In this document: positions 33,255 to 42,468 of the stretch, piece by piece | Numbering within the stretch: position 1 is the first letter of the stretch | Layout of the letters: each line of letters opens with the position of its first letter | Source: an uncultured Clostridia bacterium | GTDB lineage: Bacteria; Bacillota; Clostridia; Oscillospirales; Acutalibacteraceae | NCBI GenBank assembly: GCA_944380845.1 | Contig: CALWIU010000030.1 | Location: 1-64,000, forward strand | Reading direction: 5' to 3' | DNA length: 64,000 bases | Position numbers and translations under genes: made by a program | The notes under the pieces: generated by a model | The model's database searches: none | Seen by the model: the letters and a program-made list of their open reading frames with translations, nothing else | What the model was told of the DNA's origin: nothing

Positions 33255-33295
33255 TGAAAACGATATCCTGCCGAAAACAGGGTATCGTTTTTTCC
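33255..33295 (+). terminator. Terminator of the second hydrogenase operon
   Basis: Stem AACGATA-t-CCTG / CAGG-g-TATCGTT with loop CCGAAAA, followed by TTTTTT. Confidence 0.85.
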
Positions 33296-33329
33296 CGTTT
33301 ATGAAACAAGCGGCTTCTGCCCGGTTTTG

Positions 33330-33358
33330 TTGACTTTTTCTGTAAAATGGGGTATAAT
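33330..33358 (+). promoter_or_regulatory. Promoter of D-aspartate ligase operon
   Basis: Plus strand -35 TTGACT (33330-33335), 17-base spacer, perfect -10 TATAAT (33353-33358). A GC-rich hairpin CGCGGC/GCCGCG (about 33377-33393) follows in the 5' leader. Confidence 0.82.
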
Positions 33359-33441
33359 ACTAAGAAGTTTTTTACGCGGCAAAAGGCCGCGTCGCTTCTG
33401 CCAATGAAGAAAAGGATCAACGAGAACGGAGCGTTTGACCG

Positions 33442-34680
33442 ATGAAATTCAACGAATTGGAATTTATGCCCGTTATTTTGGGCGCGGATATTACCGCATA
33501 TAGTCTGGTGCGCAGCTTTCACGAACAGTACGGCATTAAATCGCTGGTGCTCAGCCGCTCGCAGGCCAAAATCATTTCCGAAAGCAAACTGGTGGAAAAC
33601 CGCGTTTTTCCTGATTTGGAGAAAAAAGAAGTTCTGCTGGACACGCTTCTGAAAATCGGCAAAGAGTTTGAAGGCAAAAAAAAGCTCCTGATACTCGGCT
33701 GCGGCGACTGGTATGTGCGTATTTTAATTGAAAATAAAAAGGTTCTTTCGCCTTATTATATTATTCCTTATATTGACGAAGATCTGCTGAACCGCATTGT
33801 GTTGAAGGACAAGTTCTATGCCATCTGTGAAGAATTGGGCATCGATCACCCGAAAACCTATGTTTACAACTGTGGAAAGGAAAACGATTTGAAGTTTGAT
33901 TTTTCCTATCCGGTAATCGCAAAGCCCGCCAATTCTGCGCTGTATCATTACGCAAAATTCCCTTCCAAGAAAAAGGTCTTTCGGTTCCAGAATGAAAAAG
34001 ACCTGCGCGCCATGCTGACGGAACTGGAAGGCTCGTCCTATAATTATAAATTCCTGATTCAGGACTGTATTCCCGGTGACGACACCTATATGCATGTTCT
34101 GACCTGCTACAGCGACCGCAACGCCAAAGTCAAATTTGCCGCGTTGGGGCATTCGCTGCTGGAAGATCACACCCCCACCGCCATCGGAAATCCCGTTGCC
34201 ATCATCAATGAGGTCATTCCCGAGGTCATAGCAGCGGCAACCAAATTTTTGGAATCTGTCGGGTATACCGGCTTTTCCAATTTTGATATCAAGTACGATA
34301 CAAGAAACGGAACCTACAATTTCTTTGAAATCAATGTCCGTTTGGGCAGAAGCAATTTCTATGTAACCGGCAGCGGCTTCAATACGGTGAAATGGATCGT
34401 AGACGATCTGATTTATCATAAAGAGCTGGATTACACCATTGCCGATCGGGAAAACCTGTTCACCGTGGTGCCAAAAGGAATCATCCTGCGTTATGTTCAT
34501 CAGCCAGAGCTGCAACAGCAGGTTAAACGCCTGTACCGGGAAAAGAAGGTCAGCTACCCGCTGTGGTATCCTTGCGACCTGTCGCCAAAAAGACGGTTTT
34601 ATGTTATGGCGGCGCTTTTGAACCAGTACCGTAAATATCACAGGGTAGAGCAGGCGGAAAAGAAAAAGGCACGCCAATGA
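33442..34680 (+). CDS. ATP-grasp carboxylate-amine ligase, probable D-aspartate ligase
   Basis: A 412-residue ATP-grasp enzyme. The N-terminal domain starts MPVILGADITAYSLVRSFHE; the ATP-grasp core includes FPVIAKP-type lysine motif SYPVIAKPANS (about 158), FLIQDCIPGDDTYMHV (about 200) and metal ligands in FFEINVRLGRSNF (about 295). The length and organisation match the D-aspartate ligase Asl family (about 420 residues), which adds D-Asp to the Lys side chain of peptidoglycan precursors. The following gene is an aspartate-type racemase and then an asparagine synthetase, the same trio logic as RacD/Asl/AsnH in lactic acid bacteria. SD is weak (AACGGAGCG). Without the context it would be just an ATP-grasp ligase. 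Confidence 0.82.
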   Translation: MKFNELEFMPVILGADITAYSLVRSFHEQYGIKSLVLSRSQAKIISESKLVENRVFPDLEKKEVLLDTLLKIGKEFEGKKKLLILGCGDWYVRILIENKKVLSPYYIIPYIDEDLLNRIVLKDKFYAICEELGIDHPKTYVYNCGKENDLKFDFSYPVIAKPANSALYHYAKFPSKKKVFRFQNEKDLRAMLTELEGSSYNYKFLIQDCIPGDDTYMHVLTCYSDRNAKVKFAALGHSLLEDHTPTAIGNPVAIINEVIPEVIAAATKFLESVGYTGFSNFDIKYDTRNGTYNFFEINVRLGRSNFYVTGSGFNTVKWIVDDLIYHKELDYTIADRENLFTVVPKGIILRYVHQPELQQQVKRLYREKKVSYPLWYPCDLSPKRRFYVMAALLNQYRKYHRVEQAEKKKARQ

Positions 34681-34703
34681 TATAAGAAAAAGAGGCAGTC
34701 AAA

Positions 34704-35417
34704 ATGAAAGAGAAAATTCTCGGCGTTTTGGGCGGAGTCGGGCCGCTGGCAACGGTTTATTTTATGGATATGCTGGTCAAGATGACCGATGCGCAAAGCG
34801 ATCAGGGACATATTCCGGTGCTTTGCTTTAACCATTCTACCATCCCCGACCGCACGGCGTATATTTTGGATCATCGCTGCCCCAATCCACTTCCGGTAAT
34901 GGAAGCTGATGCCAAACTGCTGGAACAGGCAGGCGCATCTTATATTGTCATTCCCTGCAACACCGCCCATTATTTTTATGAACAGCTTCAAAAAGCCGTC
35001 CGCATTCCGATCATCAATATTATCACGGAAACGGTTTCCTATATCACCGATCATTTACAGAATGTAAAAAAAATCGGTATTCTTGCCACGGAAGGCACCA
35101 TTGCCGCCGGTTCTTATCAAAAGGCGTGCGCCGACCGGGGGTTGGATTTTGCCATTCCCAACAAATCGGATTTGCAGTCGCTGATGAATATTATCTATCG
35201 TCAAGTCAAGGCGGGAAAAGAAGCGGATTTTGAAGAATTCATGCGTATCATTGGCGTCATGAAACATGACGGCTGCGATGCCGTCATTTTGGGCTGCACG
35301 GAATTGTCGATCATTCACCGCGATTTTCACATGAAACGGATGGATGTTGTAGACTCTCTGGAAGTTTTAGCAAAAAAAAGCATCGCCCTCTGCGGGAAAA
35401 AAGCCGTTGAGGGATAA
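34704..35417 (+). CDS. racD: Aspartate/glutamate racemase family protein, probable aspartate racemase
   Basis: A 237-residue PLP-independent racemase with the two catalytic cysteines: IPCNTAHYFY (about residue 92) and LGCTELSII (about 197). The start GVLGGVGPLATV is typical of aspartate racemases. It would supply D-aspartate for the ligase encoded 23 bases upstream. SD AGAGGCAG region is before ATG 34704. Glutamate racemase MurI is less likely: MurI lacks the GGVGPLAT start and sits with other wall genes. Cytoplasmic; expressed from the 33330 promoter. Confidence 0.88.
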   Translation: MKEKILGVLGGVGPLATVYFMDMLVKMTDAQSDQGHIPVLCFNHSTIPDRTAYILDHRCPNPLPVMEADAKLLEQAGASYIVIPCNTAHYFYEQLQKAVRIPIINIITETVSYITDHLQNVKKIGILATEGTIAAGSYQKACADRGLDFAIPNKSDLQSLMNIIYRQVKAGKEADFEEFMRIIGVMKHDGCDAVILGCTELSIIHRDFHMKRMDVVDSLEVLAKKSIALCGKKAVEG

Positions 35418-35431
35418 GGAAGGATACGCCT

Positions 35432-37270
35432 ATGTGTGGTTTTGTTGGATTTTTGAACGAGGAAGCAAATAACGACCAAAATGCCGCCGTTATTCGCGAA
35501 ATGGCAGACCAAATCCGCCACCGTGGTCCCGATCAGGACGATTACTTTGTTGATGAAGATATTTCACTGGGATTCCGCCGGTTAAGCATCATCGACCTTG
35601 CCGGCGGCAGTCAGCCGATTTTAAATGAAGACGGAAGCATGGTGCTGGTTTTCAACGGTGAAATCTATAATTTCAAGACGCTTCGGGAAGATCTGATCGA
35701 AAAGGGGCACCTGTTCAAAACCCAGACCGACTCCGAAGTTCTGCTGCACGGCTATGAGGAATACGGACCGGATTTTACCAAGCGCCTGCGGGGAATGTTT
35801 GCCTATCTGATTTGGGATAAAAACAAAAAAACGCTTTTTGGTGCACGGGATATTTTCGGCATTAAGCCTTTTTTCTACTACGACGATGGAAAGACCCTGC
35901 TTTTTGCTTCCGAAATCAAAGCCTTTTGCGCCAATCCCCGGTTTAAAAAAGAGCTGAACCGCGAACGGATTCCCGAATATCTCTGTTTTGAGTATATTCC
36001 CTCCAACGAAACGCTGTTTAAACATGTCTATAAAATGCCGCCTGCCTCCTATTTTATCTGCAAAGACGGAAAAATGGAGATCACAGAATATTACCATCTG
36101 CAATATCACATCGATGATAAAAAAAGTCTTGCCGAATGGGAAGACATAATTGCCGAAACTTTCCGTGATTCGACGGAAGTACACGGGATCGCCGATGTAG
36201 AAGTGGGCTGTTTTTTGTCCAGCGGCATGGACTCCAGCTATGCCGTTAAGGAAATGGCAAAGGGAAACCGGGTCAAAACCTTTTCGGTCGGCTTTGCCGA
36301 AGAAAAATACAGCGAACTGAAATACGCCGAAGAATATGCAAAAACCATCGGCGTGGATATTTTTACCAAAAAAATTACGGCTGACGAGTATTTTGATGCT
36401 GTGCCCACCGTCCAGTATTATATGGACGAGCCGCTTCCGAATCCTTCCGCCATCGCTCTTTACTTTTTAACCAAAAAAGCTGCCGAGCAGGTCAAAGTGG
36501 TGCTGAGCGGCGAGGGCGCCGACGAACTTTTTGGCGGGTACTATTATTATCAGGATCCGCTGGCGCTTCAAAAATATCAGAAATTACCGAAATCTTTGCG
36601 GAAAGGCATTGCCAAAATCGCCGAAAAACTGCCGGAGGGCACGCATGGCAAGCGTTTTCTGGTGCGCGGCGCGCAAACCATCGACGAATATTACATCCGC
36701 AACAACTATAACTTCAATTGGCGGGAACGCTCGAAATATTTGAATCCCGACATTCCGGCGCCGGATCCCGCCGTGTTCACAAAGCCCTTTTTTGACGACT
36801 GCAAAGGCGAAGACGACATCACCCGGATGCAGTATGTGGACATGAAAACCTGGCTTGTACAGGACATTCTGGTCAAAGCCGACCGCATGAGCATGGCAAA
36901 TTCGCTGGAACTGCGCGTGCCGTTTTTAGACAAAAAAATGCTGGAGGTCGCCCTTTCCATTCCCTCGCGTTACCGGGTATCGAAAGATCTGACCAAAATT
37001 GCGCTGCGCGGCGCAGCAGCCAAGCAGCTGCCGGAAAAGAACGCCAAAATGAAAAAGATGGGCTTTCCCGTCCCCCTGAACGACTGGCTCAAACAGGATA
37101 AATACTACGCCATGGTCGAAAAAACCTTTCAGAGCGACACCGCTGCCCAGTTTTTCAACCGGGATGCGATTTTAAGCCTTCTGCGCGAGCACCGCGAAGG
37201 CAAACACAACATGAAGCGCATCTGGACGATCTATTGTTTCCTTCTCTGGTACCAGGCGTATTTCTGCTGA
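35432..37270 (+). CDS. asnB: Asparagine synthetase, glutamine-hydrolysing (AsnB/AsnH type)
   Basis: A 612-residue two-domain enzyme. The N-terminal glutaminase begins with the nucleophile Cys2 (MCGFVGF) followed by RHRGPDQDD and GEIYN. The synthetase domain has the pyrophosphate loop SSGMDSSYAVK (about 266) and SGEGADELFGGYYY (about 352). It transfers glutamine nitrogen onto aspartate. The position 14 bases after the racemase makes amidation of D-aspartate in the wall cross-bridge, as done by AsnH in lactococci, plausible; ordinary L-asparagine synthesis is the alternative. SD AAGGAAGG. A terminator follows at 37297. Confidence 0.93.
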   Translation: MCGFVGFLNEEANNDQNAAVIREMADQIRHRGPDQDDYFVDEDISLGFRRLSIIDLAGGSQPILNEDGSMVLVFNGEIYNFKTLREDLIEKGHLFKTQTDSEVLLHGYEEYGPDFTKRLRGMFAYLIWDKNKKTLFGARDIFGIKPFFYYDDGKTLLFASEIKAFCANPRFKKELNRERIPEYLCFEYIPSNETLFKHVYKMPPASYFICKDGKMEITEYYHLQYHIDDKKSLAEWEDIIAETFRDSTEVHGIADVEVGCFLSSGMDSSYAVKEMAKGNRVKTFSVGFAEEKYSELKYAEEYAKTIGVDIFTKKITADEYFDAVPTVQYYMDEPLPNPSAIALYFLTKKAAEQVKVVLSGEGADELFGGYYYYQDPLALQKYQKLPKSLRKGIAKIAEKLPEGTHGKRFLVRGAQTIDEYYIRNNYNFNWRERSKYLNPDIPAPDPAVFTKPFFDDCKGEDDITRMQYVDMKTWLVQDILVKADRMSMANSLELRVPFLDKKMLEVALSIPSRYRVSKDLTKIALRGAAAKQLPEKNAKMKKMGFPVPLNDWLKQDKYYAMVEKTFQSDTAAQFFNRDAILSLLREHREGKHNMKRIWTIYCFLLWYQAYFC

Positions 37271-37296
37271 TTTTTTCCGTTACCAATATCTCTTCT

Positions 37297-37333
37297 ATGC
37301 ACCCGGAGCGTTCGCGTTTTGCGGTGCATTTTT
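37297..37333 (+). terminator. Terminator after asnB
   Basis: Seven-base stem ATGCACC / GGTGCAT (37297-37303 and 37323-37329) with extra inner pairing, followed by TTTT, 27 bases past the stop. Confidence 0.7.
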
Positions 37334-37487
37334 ATAACAAGCAAAAAACGATATATCACAAACTAAAATTTGCATTCTAACAGATTGATGAAAACCGGCT
37401 GAAACAGATAAAATGAAAAAATTTACGCGTGCGAATTAAAAAGTAAATTGTTCGGATTTGTTTTCAGAAAATCATGGAGGGGTTATC

Positions 37488-38303
37488 ATGAAAATTTTTG
37501 CCAACCATGCGCACATCATTCCGGAGGAATTCCGTCTGAACTGCGGTTTGGAGGGACTGCGGCAGGTGATGGAAGATTGCGGAATAGAAAAAGCCGTCTG
37601 TTTTGCGCCTCTTCCGTACCAAATGGAAAAATGCAAGGACAAAAACGCCTGCCGTTATTTATATGAACGGCTGGAAGGCGACAAAAACCTGGTCGGCTTT
37701 GGGACGGTCGATTTTGAAAGGGATGATTTGGAAGCGCAGGTGGAACAGATTGCTGCTTACGGATTTAAGGGAATCAAAATCCATCCGGCGGCACAGGAAG
37801 TAGCGGTGTTCAGCGACGAAGCACAGCGCGTTTACCAGACCGCGCAGGATCTCGGGCTGTTTCTGTCCTTCCACACCGGCATCCACTGGCACCGTATTGC
37901 CGATTATCATCCGCTGCTCTTCGATCAGGTTGCCTGTGCCTTTCCGAAGCTGAAATTCAGCATGGAACATATCGGAGGGTACCACTTTTTCAAAGATGCG
38001 CTGGCGGTATTGTGCAACCAGTCCCGCAATGAAGAAGGCGGCGCCGTTTATGCCGGCTGGACCAGTATTCATATGCCTGCGGACGGCATTGCCGACGAAT
38101 GGTCTCTGTCGGATCTGCAATTAAAAACACTTTTACATCAAACCGATGACGATCACAGCATTTTCGGGCTGGATTATCCCTACCGCCGGAGCGAAACAAC
38201 CAAATCGGACATCGACCGTATTCTGCATCTGGATATTCCGCAAGAAAGCAAGGAAAAAATTCTGGGCAAAAACCTTGCGGATGCACTGAAATTGGACTGG
38301 TAA
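37488..38303 (+). CDS. Amidohydrolase-related TIM-barrel hydrolase
   Basis: A 271-residue amidohydrolase-2-like protein. Metal-type residues: NHAHIIP (HxH, residues 5-7), KGIKIHPAA (His, about 101), SFHTGIHWH (His, about 131), MEHIGGYHF (His, about 164) and GLDYPYRR (Asp, about 237). This is the ACMSD/aminocarboxymuconate-type pattern of decarboxylases and hydrolases. ATG 37488 is chosen because GGAGGGG precedes it. It appears to be a single gene between the asnB terminator and the cysteine synthase promoter. Substrate unknown. Confidence 0.8.
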   Translation: MKIFANHAHIIPEEFRLNCGLEGLRQVMEDCGIEKAVCFAPLPYQMEKCKDKNACRYLYERLEGDKNLVGFGTVDFERDDLEAQVEQIAAYGFKGIKIHPAAQEVAVFSDEAQRVYQTAQDLGLFLSFHTGIHWHRIADYHPLLFDQVACAFPKLKFSMEHIGGYHFFKDALAVLCNQSRNEEGGAVYAGWTSIHMPADGIADEWSLSDLQLKTLLHQTDDDHSIFGLDYPYRRSETTKSDIDRILHLDIPQESKEKILGKNLADALKLDW

Positions 38304-38324
38304 AAGAAAAAACCGTTTTTTCTA

Positions 38325-38353
38325 TTGCACAATCGACCCATTTTGTCTATACT
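38325..38353 (+). promoter_or_regulatory. Promoter of cysteine synthase gene
   Basis: Plus strand -35 TTGCAC (38325-38330), 17-base spacer, -10 TATACT (38348-38353), about 60 nt before the start. Confidence 0.75.
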
Positions 38354-38414
38354 GTTCTATAAAGTCCGAAAAACGGATCTTTTTGAAACGGTATTTTTTG
38401 GTGAGGCGAAAAAG

Positions 38415-39353
38415 ATGATATATAATACAATTCTGGATGCAATCGGACATACGCCGATGATCCGGCTGCAGCGAATGGGCGACCCGGACGGCGCGCAGAT
38501 TTTAGTGAAATACGAAGGCTTGAATGTCGGCGGCTCCATCAAAACACGCACGGCTTATAACATGATCGTCGAAGCGGAAAAGCAGGGGAAGATCCATAAA
38601 AACACCGTGATTGTTGAACCGACAAGCGGCAATCAGGGGATCGGTCTGGCGCTGGTCGGAGCCGTCAGAGGGTATAAAACCATCATTATCATGCCCGATT
38701 CGGTCAGCAGAGAGCGTAAACTTTTGGTGGAGCACTACGGGGCAAAAGTTATTTTGATCCATGACGCAGGAAACATCGGAGACTGTATCGCCGAATGTGT
38801 AAAAACCGCGCAGAAAATGGCAGAAGAAGATGAAAATGTTTTCATTCCCCAGCAATTTGAAAACGAAGCGAACCCCAAAGCGCACCGCCATCACACCGCT
38901 ATGGAAATCATGGAGCAGGTGGCCGGCCCGATCGACGGCTTTTGTTCAGGAATCGGGACCGGAGGTACCATTACCGGCATCGGCGAGGTGCTGAAAGCAC
39001 AGAATCCGTCTATTGTCATATGGGCTGTTGAACCGGAAAACGCTGCCATTTTAGCAGGCGGCACCGTCGGCACACATTTACAGATGGGGATCGGTGACGG
39101 TTTGATTCCTAAAATTTTAAACAAAAACATCTATGAAGACATTTGCGTTATTTCCGATGAAGAAGCCATTCAGACAGCCAAAGACCTGGCACGGCTGGAA
39201 GGTCTGATGTGCGGTATTTCCAGCGGTACCAATGTTGCGGCTGCCATTCGTCTGGCAAAAAAACTCGGCAAGGGCAAGACGGTCGTTACGGTTTTGCCGG
39301 ATACTGCCGAACGGTATTTTACAACCCCCTTATTTGAAGAATCCAAATCTTAA
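38415..39353 (+). CDS. cysK: PLP-dependent cysteine synthase (O-acetylserine sulfhydrylase)
   Basis: A 312-residue fold-type II PLP enzyme that makes cysteine from O-acetylserine and sulfide. The PLP lysine lies in NVGGSIKTRTAYNMI (about residue 41-43), followed by EPTSGNQGIGLAL, the phosphate loop GIGTGGTITGIG (about 178) and SSGTNVAAAIRL near the end. The lysine context GGSIKTRTA is SIKTR rather than the usual SVKDR, so a related activity (for example cystathionine or threonine-type synthase) is possible. ATG 38415 is chosen for GGTGAGGCG; a longer frame runs through its promoter. The GH63-like gene begins 17 bases after it, so the two are likely co-transcribed although unrelated in function. 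Confidence 0.87.
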   Translation: MIYNTILDAIGHTPMIRLQRMGDPDGAQILVKYEGLNVGGSIKTRTAYNMIVEAEKQGKIHKNTVIVEPTSGNQGIGLALVGAVRGYKTIIIMPDSVSRERKLLVEHYGAKVILIHDAGNIGDCIAECVKTAQKMAEEDENVFIPQQFENEANPKAHRHHTAMEIMEQVAGPIDGFCSGIGTGGTITGIGEVLKAQNPSIVIWAVEPENAAILAGGTVGTHLQMGIGDGLIPKILNKNIYEDICVISDEEAIQTAKDLARLEGLMCGISSGTNVAAAIRLAKKLGKGKTVVTVLPDTAERYFTTPLFEESKS

Positions 39354-39370
39354 AAAAAGGAAGTTTCCGT

Positions 39371-42136
39371 ATGAAATCTTTCGCACCCTTTCCCCTTTGG
39401 GGTCCTTACGGTAAAAAATATATGGGTCTGTCGCGTATTGTCGATCACAAAATCTGCGACGGCGTACGATTTGATTTTTGTACTGTCCCTGCCATTTTTG
39501 GCGGGGACATCCGCGTTCCGAACTGTACGCTGCCTTCCGGCTGTCACCCATGGCACTGCAATTCCGATTATTCGCTGATTACTTACCGGCATGATCTGGA
39601 ATGGAAAGACCGGGTCTATGCTGAGGTTTCTTATGTCAAACTGACCGAGGAAAGTTTTTTGATTCGCACCGAGCTGGTCAATCATTCGGAACTGATCCAG
39701 AATATGCTGATCAATTATTTTGAATCACTGGAATTTCCTCACCCGACTTACTGCAAGGTTTCTCTGCCAAAGAAGCATGACCTGTTGTCTGCTGTTTCAT
39801 ATGATGTTTATACCTATGCAACCCCGCGGCCGTGGGACGAGCAGAACGCCGATGGATTCAAAAAAGGCGAATTTCTTGACCAGCGTTTTCTAAACGGCAC
39901 CGGTCTGGGAGACAGAGCAAATAAATGGCATTTGCCGCATCGGGTCATTGCTCCGTTCGGCGGTGAAAAAGGCGACATGGTGAAATGGACCATTCCGGTA
40001 ACACAGGATTATGAAAACGCCGTTCTTCTGATCCGTTACCGCACCTGTGATATCCACTATGAACAGGGAAAAATGGTTGGCGTACAAAATATTACAGGTA
40101 AAAAAGCCGCTGTTTTCCGTTTGAATGGCTCACAGCAAATTACCTTTGCCCCAACAGATGACCTTGCCTTTGCTGAAATTCCCGTCGGCAAGCAAAAAAA
40201 AGGGTCGCTTTCCGTAGAGCTTGTTTCAGAAGGACTTGGCGCAGCGGAATTTGACTTTTTATGTCTGACGGAAAAACAGGACGCTTCTTCTGTCAAAACA
40301 GAAACCGCTTTCTATGATTATATGCCGTCTGTTTCTTATGAAACGGTAGCGGAAGGCGGTGCGCTGACCCGTCTTTCCTATCCGCAGACCGACGGCTTTT
40401 TTGACCTGCGTACCTTTTCCAAAAACACCCGCTATCGCAACATCGAAACCGGAGCGTTGGAAGACTGTATGACCGCCCGTCTATCCAATTCCGATCCAAG
40501 TTTTGACGATGTAACCGAAAGCTTTACCGGCGCGTTTTCCCGCAAACACAGCGATGATGGTTTTTTCCGCAACACACTGGTTCATACCATTTTTGTGCAG
40601 CCGGGCGAAAGCCATATCGAATATGCCGTACTTTCTTACGGAAAAACTACCTACCAAACGAAAAACGAATACGAAAAATTATATCAGCAAAAAAGAAGGG
40701 AAAATCCTCCTCTTTCCTATAACAAAGCAGGCGAACCCTATCAGCTCAGCACCGAGATTTTGCGGGCAACTTTGCTGACAAACGCCGTTTATCCGATTTA
40801 CAAGCACGGAGAAAATATCATCCATCATACGCCGGGTAAACGCTGGGATTGCCTGTATACATGGGATTCCGGCTTTATCGGATTGGGTATGCTGGAGTGG
40901 GCACCCCGTTTTGCCGATTACAGTTTAAACACCTATCTGAGTGATGAAAGCAATCCGGATTATGCCTTTTTGCACCATGGTTCCCCCGTACCGGTACAGA
41001 TGTATTTATATTTGGAAATGCTGAAACGCGCCAAAAACAAAGAAGCGCTTTTATCGCTTTATCCAAAGCTCAAGCTGTACTATGATTTTCTTGCCGGAAA
41101 AATCCGCAAATCAACCACTGCAAAATTCAAAAGCGGTCTTACCACCACTTATGATTATTTTTATTCTTCCAGCGGAATGGATGATTATCCGGCGCAAGTC
41201 GCTATGATGAACCGTTCTCTGCGCGATACCGCCGCGCCGGTTATTTCCACTTCACAGGTAATTCGCTGTGCGAAAATCCTTTATATGACCGCAAAAAAAA
41301 CCGGCAGAGAAGAAGACGCCAAAACCTACCTTGCGGATATCGACCGGCTGACAAAGGCACTGAACCGGTATAGCTGGGACAAAGAAAGCGGGTATTACGG
41401 CTATGTTCTTCATACCGCGCAATACGAACCTTCCGGCGAGCTGCTGCGAACAAAAGACGGAGAAAATCTGAATAAAGGGCTGGACGGCATTTATCCGATC
41501 ATTGCAGGCGTTTGCGATGAATCACAGAAACAGGCGATTCTTTCGCATTTAAAAAACGAAAAAGAAATGCTCTCGCCCTACGGCATCAGCGCGGTGGATC
41601 AAAGCGCATCCTACTTTGCCGTAAACGGATACTGGAACGGAAACATTTGGTTCCCGCACCAATGGTTCATTTGGAAAACCATGCTGGATCTGGGCGAAAG
41701 CGATTTTGCCTTTGAAATCGCCAAAAGGGCGCTGAATGTCTGGAAACGGGAAGTAGACGCTTCCTATTACACCTTTGAAATGGTCAATGTCGTTACCGGC
41801 AGAGGCGGCTGGTTTCATAATTTTGGCGGTCTTTCAACGCCGATCGGTATTTGGGCAGATGCCTATTATAAACCGGGCGTATTTACCAGCGGGTTTGACA
41901 CCTGGGTGGAAGATCTTTGTTTTTCCGGTGAGAATCAGCGCATGACGGCGACAATAACCGGTTTCACCCCCGGGAAAAAATGCACGCTTCTGGCGGTTAT
42001 GAATGAAAACAAAGACTACCGGGCATTTTTAGACGAAAAAGAAATTCCCGTTTTCTCCCGCTTTCCCGGTGAAATAGAAATTTGCTGGAGCGTACCGGAT
42101 ACCGAACCGCATAAACTTATAATCGAAAAAAAATAA
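39371..42136 (+). CDS. GH63-like (alpha/alpha)6-barrel glycoside hydrolase
   Basis: A 921-residue intracellular protein without signal peptide. The first 430 residues form beta-rich domains. The C-terminal (alpha/alpha)6 barrel (about 450-850) has the GH63/MGH1-type signatures KRWDCLYTWDSGFIGLGM (acid Asp region, about 500) and YWNGNIWFPHQWF (about 755-767), and FEMVNVVTGRGG (Glu candidate). Related enzymes hydrolyse alpha-glucosides, mannosylglycerate or trehalose-like substrates. A C-terminal beta domain closes the chain. SD AAAGGAAG precedes ATG 39371. It follows cysK closely and ends at a GNRA-loop terminator at the origin side. Precise substrate unknown. Confidence 0.78.
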   Translation: MKSFAPFPLWGPYGKKYMGLSRIVDHKICDGVRFDFCTVPAIFGGDIRVPNCTLPSGCHPWHCNSDYSLITYRHDLEWKDRVYAEVSYVKLTEESFLIRTELVNHSELIQNMLINYFESLEFPHPTYCKVSLPKKHDLLSAVSYDVYTYATPRPWDEQNADGFKKGEFLDQRFLNGTGLGDRANKWHLPHRVIAPFGGEKGDMVKWTIPVTQDYENAVLLIRYRTCDIHYEQGKMVGVQNITGKKAAVFRLNGSQQITFAPTDDLAFAEIPVGKQKKGSLSVELVSEGLGAAEFDFLCLTEKQDASSVKTETAFYDYMPSVSYETVAEGGALTRLSYPQTDGFFDLRTFSKNTRYRNIETGALEDCMTARLSNSDPSFDDVTESFTGAFSRKHSDDGFFRNTLVHTIFVQPGESHIEYAVLSYGKTTYQTKNEYEKLYQQKRRENPPLSYNKAGEPYQLSTEILRATLLTNAVYPIYKHGENIIHHTPGKRWDCLYTWDSGFIGLGMLEWAPRFADYSLNTYLSDESNPDYAFLHHGSPVPVQMYLYLEMLKRAKNKEALLSLYPKLKLYYDFLAGKIRKSTTAKFKSGLTTTYDYFYSSSGMDDYPAQVAMMNRSLRDTAAPVISTSQVIRCAKILYMTAKKTGREEDAKTYLADIDRLTKALNRYSWDKESGYYGYVLHTAQYEPSGELLRTKDGENLNKGLDGIYPIIAGVCDESQKQAILSHLKNEKEMLSPYGISAVDQSASYFAVNGYWNGNIWFPHQWFIWKTMLDLGESDFAFEIAKRALNVWKREVDASYYTFEMVNVVTGRGGWFHNFGGLSTPIGIWADAYYKPGVFTSGFDTWVEDLCFSGENQRMTATITGFTPGKKCTLLAVMNENKDYRAFLDEKEIPVFSRFPGEIEICWSVPDTEPHKLIIEKK

Positions 42137-42193
42137 AATTTTTACCCTGTCAAAGACCTTTCCTGTACAGGCATCGTATTTTTTCCTGATCTG

Positions 42194-42226
42194 AGCAGCC
42201 GGAAACGGCTGCTTTTTTCTTTTTTG
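42194..42226 (+). terminator. Terminator upstream of dnaA
   Basis: Perfect eight-base stem AGCAGCCG / CGGCTGCT with GAAA tetraloop (42202-42205), then TTTTTTCTTTTTT. It stops head-on transcription from cysK/GH63 entering the origin. Confidence 0.92.
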
Positions 42227-42240
42227 CTTACTTTCCGTAG

Positions 42241-42300
42241 CTCTTCTTATATTTATTTATATTTATATATAGTGTAAATATATATAGTAAAGTATTGTAA
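42241..42300. other. AT-rich tract in dnaA leader (possible unwinding element)
   Basis: The segment is almost pure A/T with direct repeats TATTTATTTATATTTATATA (about 42248-42270) and ATATATATAG. It lies between the terminator and the dnaA promoter. In the 332-base gap 42137-42468 it is the only feature besides the promoter; no TTATCCACA-type DnaA box was found there, so the unwinding role is uncertain. Confidence 0.4.
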
Positions 42301-42323
42301 TTTTTTCTGTTCTGTGTTATAAT
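42295..42323 (+). promoter_or_regulatory. dnaA promoter
   Basis: Plus strand -35 TTGTAA (42295-42300), 17-base spacer, perfect -10 TATAAT (42318-42323). The leader to dnaA is about 140 nt. Confidence 0.8.
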
Positions 42324-42468
42324 AAATTTGTATACAGCGTCTTAACGGCTGTCAGGCGCGCGGAAACGCCCTTGTTTGCCGTTTTTTTAAAAAACAAGAT
42401 ACCCGACGCTTTGGCATGGTTTTTTTTATTACAGCCCGTTTTTCACGGAATCAGAAAGGATGGAAGCT

